Shown: positions 43,601-52,379 of the stretch, in pieces | How positions within the stretch are numbered: position 1 is the first letter of the stretch | Layout of the letters: each line of letters begins with the position of its first letter | From: UBA1161 sp002311745 | Lineage (GTDB): Bacteria; Planctomycetota; Phycisphaerae; Tepidisphaerales; Tepidisphaeraceae | Assembly: GCA_050018415.1 (NCBI GenBank) | Contig: JBEKAB010000005.1 | Coordinates: forward strand, 62,001-126,000 | Reading direction: 5' to 3' | DNA length: 64,000 bases | The notes under the pieces: model-generated | Told to the model about the DNA's origin: nothing | What the model saw: the letters and a program-made list of their open reading frames with translations, nothing else | Databases searched by the model: none | Made by a program: the position numbers and the translations under genes

Positions 43601-43785
43601 GCGTGGGTTCGGAGCTGCGCCGGCCCCTGGGCATCTCCATCGTCGGCGGGCTCATCTTCAGCCAGATTTTGACGCTTTACACCACGCCCGTGATCTACCT
43701 GTGGTTTGACCGGCTGGCGCAGCGCCTGGGTCGCGCCGTGTCCCACGGGGCGGGCACTGACACCTTGAGCCCGGAGTCGGCGTGA
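40669..43785 (+). CDS. MdtB-like RND efflux transporter
   Basis: A protein of 1038 residues starting at the ATG overlapping the adaptor stop. N-terminus FILRPVATSLLMVGILLVGA; TM4 region TISTGFVVDDAIVMIENI with the acidic pair; VPKGFFPVQDTG-type segment present as IIPKGFFPVQDTGVIQGI; TM10 IILLIGIVKKNAIMMIDFAL; TM11-12 FRPIMMTTMAALLAGLPLAL. The paired arrangement with the next gene matches MdtB/MdtC, which act as a B2C trimer. No outer-membrane factor is encoded here; the 37040 product could serve both pumps. Confidence 0.94.
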   Translation: MSPSRQFILRPVATSLLMVGILLVGAVAYRQLPVSALPEVDYPTIQVLTFYPGANPDVMASSVTAPLERQFGQMPGLNQMTSTSSDGSSVITLQFALELSIDVAEQEVQAAINASGTYLPRDLPNPPIYAKVNPADTPILTLGLTSKTLPLYLVQDLADTRLAQKISQLPGVGLVTLSGGQKPAVRIQVNPTALAALGMTMEDLRTQIGTANVNQAKGSFDGAHQAQTIAANDQILSSVEYRPLVVAYHNGAPVVLSDVATVVDAPENLKQAAWMNTDPAVIVNIQRQPGANIIEVVDRIQRLLPQLQLSLPSSIHIATLTDRTTTIRASVFDVQWELVLVVALVVMVIFLFLRNLSATTIPSVAVPLSIVGTFGVMYLLGYSLNNLTLMALTISTGFVVDDAIVMIENIIRYVEAGESPLTAALKGSEQIGFTIISLSVSLIAALIPLLFMGEIVGRLFREFAVTLSVTIVVSAFVSLTLTPMMCARILRHRTPSQHSRLYRASEKIFTNVIGFYGRTLRWVLGHQTETLLVAVATLILTVWLFIIIPKGFFPVQDTGVIQGISDAPQSISFDAMAQRQQALAKAILADPAVESLSSFIGVDGTNTTLNSGRIQINLKPLDVRKISASEVIQRLQPRLAAVDGITLYMQPVQDLTVEDRVSRTQYQYTLEDPDSKELAVWAPLLVKKLATMPQLSDVASDEQNQGLWTTLVIDRDKASRLNIATQTIDDTLYDAFGQRLVSTMFTQLNQYHVVLEVEPKFGRNPKDLDHIYVRSAGGSTVPLSAFTRIEQSTAPLAVNRQGQFSAVTISFNLAPNVSLGEAVAAIDKAEQELNMPASIDVSFQGTAQAFRASLVNEWWLILAALATVYIVLGVLYESYIHPITILSTLPSAGVGAVLALLVCRSDFDVIALIGIILLIGIVKKNAIMMIDFALDAERREGKPPTEAIFQACLLRFRPIMMTTMAALLAGLPLALGRGVGSELRRPLGISIVGGLIFSQILTLYTTPVIYLWFDRLAQRLGRAVSHGAGTDTLSPESA

Positions 43786-46700
43786 ATTTTTCCTGGATAT
43801 TTATTCACCGGCCGGTGGGCACCACGCTGCTGACGATCGCCATCGCCCTGTCGGGGGCGTTGGCGTACCAGTTCCTGCCCGTTTCGCCTCTGCCGCAGGT
43901 GGATTATCCGGTGGTCTCGGTCAACGCCAGCCTTCCGGGCGCCAGCCCGGAGATCATGGCCTCGGCGGTGGCCACGCCCCTGGAGCGGCAATTCGGGCGC
44001 ATCGCCGGCATCAATGAAATGACCTCCAGCAGCCAGCTTGGCCAAACGTCCATCACCATGCAGTTCGACTTAAGCCGCAACATCGACGCCGCCGCGCGGG
44101 ACGTGCAGGCGGCGATCAACGCGGCTCGCGGCCAATTGCCGAGCAATTTGCCGGGCAACCCCACCTATCGCAAGGTGAATCCTGCCGAAGCTCCCATCCT
44201 GATCCTGGCGCTAACCTCGGACGTTTACAGCCGGGGGCGGATGTACGACGCGGCTTCATCCGTGCTGGCGCAGAAGCTCTCGCAAGTCAAAGGCGTCGGG
44301 CAGATCAACGTCGGCGGCGGCGCGTTGCCGGCGGTGCGCGTGGAAGTCAATCCCACCAAACTCAACACCGTCGGTCTGGGATTGGAAGACGTGCGAACCG
44401 CGTTGGGGAGCGCCAACGCCAATCTCCCCATCGGTTCGGTGGGCGACAGCCGATACGCTTGGACGCTGAAGGCGACCGATCAGTTGCTCAAGGCGAGCCA
44501 GTACCAACCGATGATCATTGCCTACCACAACGGCGTGGCCATCCGTCTGTCCGACGTCGCCGACGTCACCGATTCGGTCGAGAACATTCGCGCCGCGGGC
44601 ACGGCGGATGGCAAGCCGGCCATCCTGATGGTCATCTCCCGCCAGCCTGGAGCCAACATCATCAGCACCGCCGACGCCGTCCTTAATCTGATGCCCGTGC
44701 TCCAGGCCGAAATCCCGGCGGGAATGAAATTGTCGGTGGTGATGGACCGCACCACCACCATCCGCGCTTCCGTGCACGATACGCAACTCACGCTTTTGAT
44801 CTCCATGGTGCTGGTCGTGCTCGTGGTTTTTTTCTTCCTGCGGGATTTGCGCACCACGTTCATTCCCAGCGTGGCCGTGCCCGTGTCCCTTATCGGCACC
44901 TTCGGCGTGATGTACCTGGCGGGCTACAGCGTGGATACCCTTTCGCTGATGGCCCTGGCCGTCGCCACGGGCTTCGTCGTGGATGATGCCATCGTGGTCA
45001 TCGAGAACATCACGCGCCACATCGAGCAGGGGATTGCGCCCATGCAGGCGGCGCTGCTGGGAGCGCGCGAGATCGGCTTTACCGTGCTGTCCATGAGCAC
45101 TTCGCTGGTGGCGGTGTTCATCCCGGTCCTGCTGATGGGGGGGCTGGTGGGGCGGCTGTTCCGCGAGTTCGCGGTGGTGTTGTCCGTGGCCATCGGCGTC
45201 TCGCTGATCGTGTCGCTGACGACCACGCCCATGCTCTGCGCGCTGATGCTACGCCCCCGCGAACGCCAGCACCACGGCCGAATCTACAAGACCAGCCAGC
45301 GCATGTTCGATCACCTGCTGGGCGGATACAAAACCGCGCTGTCGCTCGCCTTGCGCCATCCGCTGGTCATGATCATCGTGACCCTGGCCACCGTGGTCTT
45401 CACCTTTTACCTGTACGTCGTCGTGCCCAAGGGGTTTTTCCCGCAACAGGATACCGGCCGGCTTAACGGCAACATCCAGGCCGACCAGCACACCAGCTAT
45501 CAGGCGATGCAGCGGTTGATGGGCCAGTTCGTGGACGGCGTGCGGCAGGACCCGGCCGTGCAAGACGTCGTCGCCTTCGTCGGCGGCGGTCTCACCAACC
45601 GCGGGTTCATGTTCGTCACCCTCAAGCCCATCGGCAGCCAACGCCGCGAAACCGCCGACCAGGTGGTCAACCGCCTGCGCGGCAAACTCGCCCACATCCC
45701 CGGCGCCACCCTTTACTTGGTTCCCTTCCAGGACGTTCGCGTCGGCGGACGCAGCAGCAATGCCCAGTTCCAATACACCCTCCGGGGCGACAACCTCAAG
45801 GACCTGACCACCTTTGCGCCACGGCTTCTGCAAAAAGTCCGCACCCTCCCCGGCCTCGCCGACGTCAACAGCGATCAACAGGATGCCGGCTTGGAGGCCT
45901 CCCTCACCTACGACCGCGCCACCGCCGCGCGACTGGGCATCACGCCCCAAACCATCGACAACGTCCTCTACGACGCCTTCGGCCAACGCCAGGTCTCCAC
46001 CATGTACTACCAGCTCAACCAGTACCACGTGGTCATGGAAGTGCAGCCCAGCTTCTGGCAAAACGCCGACGGACTGAAATACATCTACATCCCCGGACCC
46101 AACGACGCCCAGATTCCGCTCAGCACCATCGCCCACTACGCGCCCGACAGCACCGCCCTGTCGGTCAATCACCAAGGCCAGTTCCCCGCGGTCACGATTT
46201 CCTTCAACCTGCTGCCCGGCGTGTCCCTGGGCCAGGCGGCCGACGAGATCGACGCCGCCCAGCGCGAGATCGGCCTGCCGCCGACCGTCCGCGGCCAATT
46301 CGCCGGCACCGCACAGGTCTTCCAGGACTCCCTGGCCAGCCAGCCGTACCTCATCATTGCCGCCATCATCGCCGTCTACATCGTCCTGGGTATGCTCTAC
46401 GAAAGCCTGGTGCACCCCGTCACCATCCTCTCCACGCTCCCCTCGGCCGGAGTGGGGGCGCTGTTGGCCCTGATCGTCTGTCACACGCAGTTGGACCTGG
46501 TCGGTCTGATCGGGATCATCCTGCTCATCGGCATCGTCAAGAAGAACGCGATCATGATGATCGACTTTGCCCTGGACCAGGAACGCACCAACAACAAGTC
46601 GCCGCGCGATGCCATTTACGAGGCGTGCGTGCTGCGTTTCCGCCCGATCATGATGACCACGATGGCCGCCCTGTTCGGCGGCCTACCCTTGGCCCTGGCC

Positions 46701-46889
46701 CGCGGCACCGGCGCCGAACTTCGCCGACCCCTAGGCATCGCCATCGTCGGCGGCCTGGTCCTCAGCCAAATGCTCACCCTGTTCACCACCCCGATCGTCT
46801 ACTTGTACTTGGACCGCTTCCGCCTCTGGAGCAAGCGCGCCGTGCGCCGCGCCATCTTCGGCGTCCCAACACCAGCAACTAGCAACTAG
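43782..46889 (+). CDS. MdtC-like RND efflux transporter
   Basis: A protein of 1035 residues from a GTG that overlaps the previous stop (GTGA). N-terminus NFSWIFIHRPVGTTLLTIAI is typical of MdtC. TM4 AVATGFVVDDAIVVIENI, VVPKGFFPQQDTGRLNGNIQ, and TM10 ILLIGIVKKNAIMMIDFALD are present. It shares wide similarity with the gene before it, so the two arose by duplication. Its last codons and stop lie in a short heptamer repeat (aactagc three times with variation, 46868-46897). Confidence 0.94.
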   Translation: MNFSWIFIHRPVGTTLLTIAIALSGALAYQFLPVSPLPQVDYPVVSVNASLPGASPEIMASAVATPLERQFGRIAGINEMTSSSQLGQTSITMQFDLSRNIDAAARDVQAAINAARGQLPSNLPGNPTYRKVNPAEAPILILALTSDVYSRGRMYDAASSVLAQKLSQVKGVGQINVGGGALPAVRVEVNPTKLNTVGLGLEDVRTALGSANANLPIGSVGDSRYAWTLKATDQLLKASQYQPMIIAYHNGVAIRLSDVADVTDSVENIRAAGTADGKPAILMVISRQPGANIISTADAVLNLMPVLQAEIPAGMKLSVVMDRTTTIRASVHDTQLTLLISMVLVVLVVFFFLRDLRTTFIPSVAVPVSLIGTFGVMYLAGYSVDTLSLMALAVATGFVVDDAIVVIENITRHIEQGIAPMQAALLGAREIGFTVLSMSTSLVAVFIPVLLMGGLVGRLFREFAVVLSVAIGVSLIVSLTTTPMLCALMLRPRERQHHGRIYKTSQRMFDHLLGGYKTALSLALRHPLVMIIVTLATVVFTFYLYVVVPKGFFPQQDTGRLNGNIQADQHTSYQAMQRLMGQFVDGVRQDPAVQDVVAFVGGGLTNRGFMFVTLKPIGSQRRETADQVVNRLRGKLAHIPGATLYLVPFQDVRVGGRSSNAQFQYTLRGDNLKDLTTFAPRLLQKVRTLPGLADVNSDQQDAGLEASLTYDRATAARLGITPQTIDNVLYDAFGQRQVSTMYYQLNQYHVVMEVQPSFWQNADGLKYIYIPGPNDAQIPLSTIAHYAPDSTALSVNHQGQFPAVTISFNLLPGVSLGQAADEIDAAQREIGLPPTVRGQFAGTAQVFQDSLASQPYLIIAAIIAVYIVLGMLYESLVHPVTILSTLPSAGVGALLALIVCHTQLDLVGLIGIILLIGIVKKNAIMMIDFALDQERTNNKSPRDAIYEACVLRFRPIMMTTMAALFGGLPLALARGTGAELRRPLGIAIVGGLVLSQMLTLFTTPIVYLYLDRFRLWSKRAVRRAIFGVPTPATSN

Positions 46890-46960
46890 CAACCAGCAAC
46901 TCTTTTGAGCGGATGCACGCGACATTGCCGAATCACGCTTGCCCGTTTACCTTGCACGCC

Positions 46961-47593
46961 ATGACCACCGAACGAGCGTTGCGCTTCGCTTTCTTTGCGT
47001 TGCTCGTGCTGATGGTATTGATTCGCAGCTACTTCGCATTCCGCGTGCGCCGAGCGGGCGAACGGCTCCTGCCGGATCGGGCCGCCCTCCAGCGAGAAGG
47101 GTGGGCGATATTTTCCATGCGCATCCTGCTCTTGGCCTCGGTGGCGCTGCTCATCTTCCATCCCACCTGGTTTCGGAAGCTTGTCTTCCCATTGCCCCCC
47201 TGGCTGCGCTGGGCGGCCTTCGCCTTGGGACTTGCCAGCTTGGTCCTCTTAGCTTGGACGCATGTGGAGCTTGGCAGGCTCTGGTCAGGCCAGTTGCAGC
47301 TTCGCCAGGGCCACCGGCTGGTGACTTGCGGACCCTACCGGCGGATACGGCACCCCATGTACACGGCCTTTTTTGGATGGGCGGCGAGCCTCGGTTTCGT
47401 GATCGCCAACTGGGCCCCCGTCCTCGTCGCGGCAGGGTTTGTGGCTTTTCTCGTGGCCCGGACTCCACGCGAAGAGCAGATGATGCTCGAGCGATTCGGC
47501 GATGAATACCGCGATTACATGAACCGGACCGGCCGATTTTTCCCCCGTTGGCGAACTTCATCTCGGCCAGCCAAAATCAGCGGTGCGGCCTAA
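46961..47593 (+). CDS. Isoprenylcysteine carboxyl methyltransferase-like membrane protein
   Basis: A protein of 210 residues from MTTERALRFAFFALL. About five membrane helices. The C-terminal ICMT/phospholipid methyltransferase core is clear: LVTCGPYRRIRHPMYTAFF, then REEQMMLERFGDEYRDYMNR. These are the SAM and lipid-binding motifs (GPY..xRHPxY, EE..L..xFG..Y..Y). The substrate is unknown; bacterial members methylate small or lipid acceptors. The upstream 16 in-frame codons have no ribosome site. Confidence 0.85.
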   Translation: MTTERALRFAFFALLVLMVLIRSYFAFRVRRAGERLLPDRAALQREGWAIFSMRILLLASVALLIFHPTWFRKLVFPLPPWLRWAAFALGLASLVLLAWTHVELGRLWSGQLQLRQGHRLVTCGPYRRIRHPMYTAFFGWAASLGFVIANWAPVLVAAGFVAFLVARTPREEQMMLERFGDEYRDYMNRTGRFFPRWRTSSRPAKISGAA

Positions 47594-47698
47594 CACTTCG
47601 CTGCCCCCGTGCGGATCGCGTGAGCAACCGCGCACCATTCTAAAGCTCAAGTCCCAAGAAGACGAAACAAGAAGGAGGTCCGCTTTTCAGAGATCAAT

Positions 47699-48094
47699 GT
47701 GAGCAATCAACCTCCGCCATTGCCCCCGGTGCCACCCCCGTTTCCTTCCACACCACCGCCGTTGCCTCCGCCATATTGGCATCAACCCCCTCAGTGGCCC
47801 GCTAAGCCCAACATCGGCATGCAGGCGGCCAAGGCCTCTTGGCTGGCTCCGATCATCGCGGTCGCCTTGAATGTGTTCGTTCCCGCGGAAACCCGTCAGG
47901 AGAAGCTGACAAGGGGCCTGATTTCCCTTGGCATGTACATCCTCGGTCTGATCTTCGGCTTCATCGCGCTCGCGAGCATGCGTCGCTATGGTCGCGGGGG
48001 AATCTTAGTGCCCGCCCTCATCGGCGTCTGCGTCAACGGTGCCCTGGTGCTTATGTTCACGTTGGTCATCGTCCTCGCGCTCACCGTTCGATAA
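47699..48094 (+). CDS. Proline-rich small membrane protein
   Basis: A protein of 131 residues from a GTG start. The first 35 residues are almost all Pro with Gln/Tyr (PPLPPVPPPFPSTPPPLPPP), then three hydrophobic helices (SWLAPIIAVALNVFV, GLISLGMYILGLIFGFIALA, LVPALIGVCVNGALVLMFTL). The Pro-rich cytoplasmic head with a DUF4190-like membrane part is common in planctomycetes. A strong AAGGAGG sits about 22 bases before the GTG, which is too far; the true start is therefore uncertain. Function unknown. Confidence 0.6.
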   Translation: MSNQPPPLPPVPPPFPSTPPPLPPPYWHQPPQWPAKPNIGMQAAKASWLAPIIAVALNVFVPAETRQEKLTRGLISLGMYILGLIFGFIALASMRRYGRGGILVPALIGVCVNGALVLMFTLVIVLALTVR

Positions 48095-48267
48095 TCCGCC
48101 GATCCGGCAATCCCACCGTCATCGGCCATTTGCGAGCCATACGAGCGATGCAAACGGACCCCGCCATGGTTTCGTTCGCTCGCCTGAAGATGCTCCGCCA
48201 CCGCCATTGAGCCGGCCGGTCCCCCGGCCGGCATGCGCCTAGCCTGTTGCCGGCCGCCCGGCCGCGC

Positions 48268-50691
48268 CTACTTCCCGTGGTCGCGCTGCGAGTCCTTGGG
48301 CTGTTCCTTGGGTTGCTCCTTGGGTTGCTCCTTGGATTGCTCCTTGGGTTGCTCCTTGGGTTGCTCCTTGGGTTGCTCCTTGGGTTGCTCTTTCGGCTGC
48401 TCCTTCGGCTGTTCATGCTGGGCGGGGGCGCGCTGTTGGGCGTGCTCGCGGGCCTGGCGATCACGTTCCACTTGGTCCGTGCCCGATCCGCCGCCTTGGT
48501 CCTGCTTGGGATTCAAGATGGGCTTGCCTTCATACTGCTTCGGCGGGGCAGCCGGCTCGTGCGGCTGAACTTGTGGATGTTCCTGTTGAGGATGCTCCTG
48601 CTGTGGATGCTCCTGCTGTGGATGCTCCTGTTGCGGATGCTCGGGCTGATGCTGAACCGGTTGTTCCGGCTGATGTTCCACCGGATGCTCGGGCTGATGT
48701 TGGACGGGATGCTCCGGTGCCGCGGGCGCGGGGGCCGGGCGCCATTGGTCGTGGTCGCGCGTCTCCCAGCCCTTGTCGGTATGCCGATAGATGTTGCCGT
48801 CACGGTCGGTGTAAATGTCCTGCTGGCGCAGGTCCGGATTGCCGCGCTCCTGCGCTCTTGGCGGCGGGGCGACTTCCCGCGGCGGCGCGATCGATTCGCG
48901 GTGCACGTCCTGGCGACGCTCGTAGAGATCGCGCTGATACAGATCGGCCGAGGGCGTGGCGGGGCGGCGCTCTTCGGTCCGTGGGCGAGCGATGGGATGT
49001 TCATCGTGCCGCAGGAACGTCGGCCGGTATCCGCCATAGCCGAACCAACCGCCGCCGCGGACGAGAATTTTGGGCGAAGCCCCGACCCATCGTCCGCCGC
49101 CGCCGGTGGCCATGGCAAATCCGAATCCCCAGTGGCCGCTGTACGGGTCGTAGCGCGCGGCAAACCCGAACGTGGTCGGACGCGGAATGTAATAGTTGCC
49201 CACCCACGAGCTGTAGCGATAGCCCGTGCCGTACATGACGACGCCGTGGTAGTAATACGACCCAACGTATCCCGGCAGGTAACCGCAGTAGACGACCTGT
49301 GGCGTATAACCGTAGACGTAGACGAAGCGCACGGGATAGATCGGGCACGACGGCGGGATGCCATAGATTTCCACCGGCACGCGCGTGCAGAGTTGCCAGG
49401 GGCCGGTCGGTTGCGGGCAGAGGTACCACGCGCCGTTGTAGCAGCAGTAGTACATGCCGTTGGCCAGGACCACCGAGCAGGTCGTGTCGATCGCGTATTG
49501 GAGGTTGGTGCCTTCGATGGGCTGGAAATCCGGTGCGCCGTCGTACTCGACGGGCGGCTGTTCGAACTGATTGCGGTCCACCGCCGCGGTCTGCGGGATT
49601 TCGCTGTCGGCGGCCGCATCCGCCGCCTGCTGGGTGCCGGCCACGAACGCCAGCGCGTCCGCCTTGGGGCCATCCGGCGGAATGCGGGCAAAATCCGGCG
49701 GCAACTGATCGGGCGCGACGAACGTCCACGGCCCATTGCGGCCGGGCGCGGTGTACCACCTGCCCGACAGCAGCACGTACGTCTGCTGCGTCCCGATGAG
49801 CAGGAACATGTCGCTGTCCGTGTTGGCGACGTACAGCAGAGCGGTGCCCGGAATCGGCGTCATCTGCGGCGGACCATCCGTCCAGATCAGTTCCGTCGGC
49901 TCGATGGCCGTGACGATCTCCAGGGCCTGCGCTTCGGCGTCCGGGATCGGCTGCTGCGGATCGGTGTAACCGCTTTGGTTGGCCAGGTCCGCCACGGGGG
50001 CCGGCACCGAAGAGGCAAGCTGCCAGGGCCCCATCGCATCGTGCGATGCAAACCAGCGTCCGGCGCCTTTGAGCCAGTAGGTCCGCGTCGTCAAATCGAG
50101 CACGACGAAAAACGGCGTGTTGATGGCGCGCACGATATTGGAATTGCTGGTTTCCACCATCCGCGGCGGGCCGTCGAATTGCACTTTCACCGCCGGATGC
50201 TCGCGGAAGATGATCTGCGGGGGGTCAAACTTCAGATCGGATTGCTCCGCCTGCTGCTTCTGCACGGTCTGGAGCATCGCCAGGAGCTGATCCAGCGAGA
50301 GCGTGGCCGGATGCGCCATCAGGGCCTGGCGCACCGTGGCGGCGACCGCCTGCTCGGTCGCCGGGTCGGAAGCTGGGAAAAGCACGCGCGTCACGTTCAC
50401 GTCGAGGATCTGCACGGTGCGGCTGGCGCGGTCGGTGGCCACGCGACTTTGCAGCCACATCGCTCCATACGTCGGCTGCTGGCCTGCCGCGGCAATCGCC
50501 ACCGCCGCTCGCGCCGACAGTTGATCGGCCGCGAAATTCTCCATTTGCGGCTGAAAGATCGTCACTTGTCGGCCATCGGGCATCTCCACCTGCAACGGCC
50601 ACCGCGATGCGGCCTCCTGCCCGCGTGCCATGCCCGCCGCGCCCACCGCCCACATTGCCGCCAACGTCGCCGTCATGAAGTGTTTGAACAT
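48268..50691 (-). CDS. Large secreted repeat-tailed protein of unknown function
   Basis: About 807 residues from MFKHFMTATLAAMW (AGGAG 8 bases upstream), with a signal peptide. The first ~550 residues hold repeated beta modules: VVLDLTTRTYWLKGAGRWF, TYVLLSGRWYTAPGRNGPW and VVLANGMYYCCYNGAWYLC share the plan 'V-L-x-G-x-W-Y-x-A-x-x-x-G-P-W'. A Tyr/Gly-rich part follows (YLPGYVGSYYYHGVVMYGTG), then a polar tail with EHPxQ and KEQP repeats. Proteins like this are often annotated as carbohydrate-binding family V/XII. It is probably a cell-surface or periplasmic protein; its role is unknown. Confidence 0.75.
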   Translation of the reverse strand: MFKHFMTATLAAMWAVGAAGMARGQEAASRWPLQVEMPDGRQVTIFQPQMENFAADQLSARAAVAIAAAGQQPTYGAMWLQSRVATDRASRTVQILDVNVTRVLFPASDPATEQAVAATVRQALMAHPATLSLDQLLAMLQTVQKQQAEQSDLKFDPPQIIFREHPAVKVQFDGPPRMVETSNSNIVRAINTPFFVVLDLTTRTYWLKGAGRWFASHDAMGPWQLASSVPAPVADLANQSGYTDPQQPIPDAEAQALEIVTAIEPTELIWTDGPPQMTPIPGTALLYVANTDSDMFLLIGTQQTYVLLSGRWYTAPGRNGPWTFVAPDQLPPDFARIPPDGPKADALAFVAGTQQAADAAADSEIPQTAAVDRNQFEQPPVEYDGAPDFQPIEGTNLQYAIDTTCSVVLANGMYYCCYNGAWYLCPQPTGPWQLCTRVPVEIYGIPPSCPIYPVRFVYVYGYTPQVVYCGYLPGYVGSYYYHGVVMYGTGYRYSSWVGNYYIPRPTTFGFAARYDPYSGHWGFGFAMATGGGGRWVGASPKILVRGGGWFGYGGYRPTFLRHDEHPIARPRTEERRPATPSADLYQRDLYERRQDVHRESIAPPREVAPPPRAQERGNPDLRQQDIYTDRDGNIYRHTDKGWETRDHDQWRPAPAPAAPEHPVQHQPEHPVEHQPEQPVQHQPEHPQQEHPQQEHPQQEHPQQEHPQVQPHEPAAPPKQYEGKPILNPKQDQGGGSGTDQVERDRQAREHAQQRAPAQHEQPKEQPKEQPKEQPKEQPKEQPKEQSKEQPKEQPKEQPKDSQRDHGK
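48300..48415. repeat. 12-base tandem repeat encoding KEQP units
   Basis: About ten copies of ttgctccttggg (minus strand: Lys-Glu-Gln-Pro) with few base changes, at the C-terminus of the large secreted protein. A second tandem array of 15-base units (gatgctcctgctgtg type) lies at about 48585-48640. Both are in frame, so length change by slippage keeps the protein intact. Confidence 0.9.
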
Positions 50692-50791
50692 GAAGTGATC
50701 TCCTGCTTGCATTCTAAGCACAGTGGCCGCACGGCGGAACTATCTGTATGACAATCGCCAGGCGCCATGGTTAAGTGGGTGCCGCATGGGG

Positions 50792-52027
50792 TCAAACGGG
50801 CAGCGTTTTCTGCACGAGTTTCCGGATGGTGGTGCCCTGTACGAGGATGGAAAAGGCCACGACGCCATAGGTGATGGCGACGATCTGGTTTCGTGCCGCT
50901 CCGGGCGGCAGGGACAGGGCCATGGCAATCGCCAATCCGCCGCGCAGTCCGCCCCAGGTGAGGATGCGCTGCATGGCCATTCCCTGGCCGCGGGGCCAGC
51001 CGAAGAGGCGCAGCGTCCCATCCACGCTCAGCCACCGCGCCGCCAGAACCACGGGAATCACCGCGATGGCCGCGATCGCGTACCGCATTGAATACGGCAT
51101 CGCCAAGAGCTGCAACCCGATCAGCACGAACAGTACGGCGTTGAGAATCTCGTCCAGCAGGTCCCAGAATTTGGTCAAGTCGGCGGTGGTGTCGGATGGC
51201 ATGGTCAACAAGCGCCCGCGGTTGCCGATGAGCAATCCCGCCACCACGACCGCCAGCGGCCCGGAAACGTCCAGGGCATCGGCCAGCGAATAAGTGCCCA
51301 TCACCAGGCTCAGGGTCAGCAGCACCGACACGCTGAAATCCTTAATCTGCGTCAGCAGCCGATACGCGATTAGTCCGGTAAGCAATCCCAGCCCGCAGCC
51401 GCCGAAGACCTGCTGGACAAACATCCGCACCACGCTCCCGGCCGTCACGGCGCCGCTGTGTTGGGCGATTTGCAAGAGCGAAAAGAACAGCACCACCCCC
51501 ACGCCGTCGTTGAAGAGCGACTCGCCGGCGATGATGGTTTCCAGGGTCTTGCCCGCGCCGGTGCGGCGCACCAGGGCCAGCACGGCGATGGGGTCGGTCG
51601 GCGAGATCAGCGCTCCCAGCAGCAGGCAATTCAACATCGACGTGCGCAGACCCAACGCGGCAAACAGCACCCAGGCGGCGGCGCCGATGAGGAACATCGA
51701 CGCCACCGTTCCCAGCACCGCCAGTGCCGCCGTGATACCCGCCCGCCGCGACAACTCGCCAAGATCCACGCCCATCGCCCCGGCAAACAGCAGAAATCCC
51801 AGCATCCATCGCAGCAACACGTCCCCGAATTCCACGTGATCCAGAATGCCCGCCGCCATGTGCCGCACGCCCAACCCGAATTTTCCCAGGATCATCAGCG
51901 CCAGGGAAAACAGCAGGGCGATCAGCATGACGCCAACGGTGGGGTGCAAGCGGATGTGGCGATGGTTGATGTAGCTGAACAGGGCGGTCAGCGTGACCAG
52001 CAATGCGATGACGTCAAAAGGCTGCAT
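50792..52027 (-). CDS. CPA1-family Na+/H+ antiporter
   Basis: A protein of 411 residues from MQPFDVIALLVTLTALF; 50 codons upstream in frame belong to the leader and a repeat. It has 11-12 membrane helices with the CPA1 hallmarks: GALISPTDPIAVLALVRR, TIIAGESLFNDGVGVVLFF (the ND ion-binding pair), and LTWGGLRGGLAIAMALSLP. It exchanges sodium or potassium for protons. Transcribed alone, toward the large secreted protein gene. Confidence 0.92.
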   Translation of the reverse strand: MQPFDVIALLVTLTALFSYINHRHIRLHPTVGVMLIALLFSLALMILGKFGLGVRHMAAGILDHVEFGDVLLRWMLGFLLFAGAMGVDLGELSRRAGITAALAVLGTVASMFLIGAAAWVLFAALGLRTSMLNCLLLGALISPTDPIAVLALVRRTGAGKTLETIIAGESLFNDGVGVVLFFSLLQIAQHSGAVTAGSVVRMFVQQVFGGCGLGLLTGLIAYRLLTQIKDFSVSVLLTLSLVMGTYSLADALDVSGPLAVVVAGLLIGNRGRLLTMPSDTTADLTKFWDLLDEILNAVLFVLIGLQLLAMPYSMRYAIAAIAVIPVVLAARWLSVDGTLRLFGWPRGQGMAMQRILTWGGLRGGLAIAMALSLPPGAARNQIVAITYGVVAFSILVQGTTIRKLVQKTLPV

Positions 52028-52118
52028 CGTTGCCCCAGCCTCGGTTTCTGTGCACGTCAACGGCGAACCGACAAGAGCGGATTGTATCTTTCTGGCGCGA
52101 TTCAACAAAACTGAAGAC

Positions 52119-52310
52119 AAATGCAACCGCGGAGGCGCAGCCCAGTGCAGTTGAACCGCCTTAACCTTCTCAAGCATGTTTTCGCGAGCTTCGCGCCTTC
52201 GCGGTAGATCGAAATTTAGCTAAACCGCGAAGGCGCGAAGGACGCGAAGAAGAGAAAAGACAAGAATTTTGTTTAACAAAAACTCAATATCATCTCTGCG
52301 GCTGCCTTTG
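52119..52310. repeat. Long palindromic intergenic repeat, copy 4, with a second palindrome nested inside
   Basis: Outer arms AAATGCAACCGCGGAGGCGC and CTCTGCGGCTGCCTTTG resemble copies 2 and 3 but are worn. Inside, 52184-52248, is a distinct palindrome built of cgcgaagg units (GCTTCGCGCCTTCGCGGT and ACCGCGAAGGCGCGAAGG). It lies upstream of the antiporter and of tRNA-Tyr. Confidence 0.75.
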
Positions 52311-52379
52311 CCGGCGGATTGAAAAGACGGGGCCGATCAGCAATAATCCCCTTTTCCCGATGCAACGCGGCGTACGCAC

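Noticed and set aside
40849..43746. Open frame of 965 codons opposite the MdtB-like gene (and a similar one at 33383-35746)
   Set aside because: Antisense to a clear RND gene, with Gln/His/Arg-rich sequence typical of reversed codons; no domain seen.
48300..48415. 12-base tandem repeat as a possible origin or iteron set
   Set aside because: It is in frame within a secreted protein gene and encodes KEQP units; no DnaA-type boxes or replication genes nearby.
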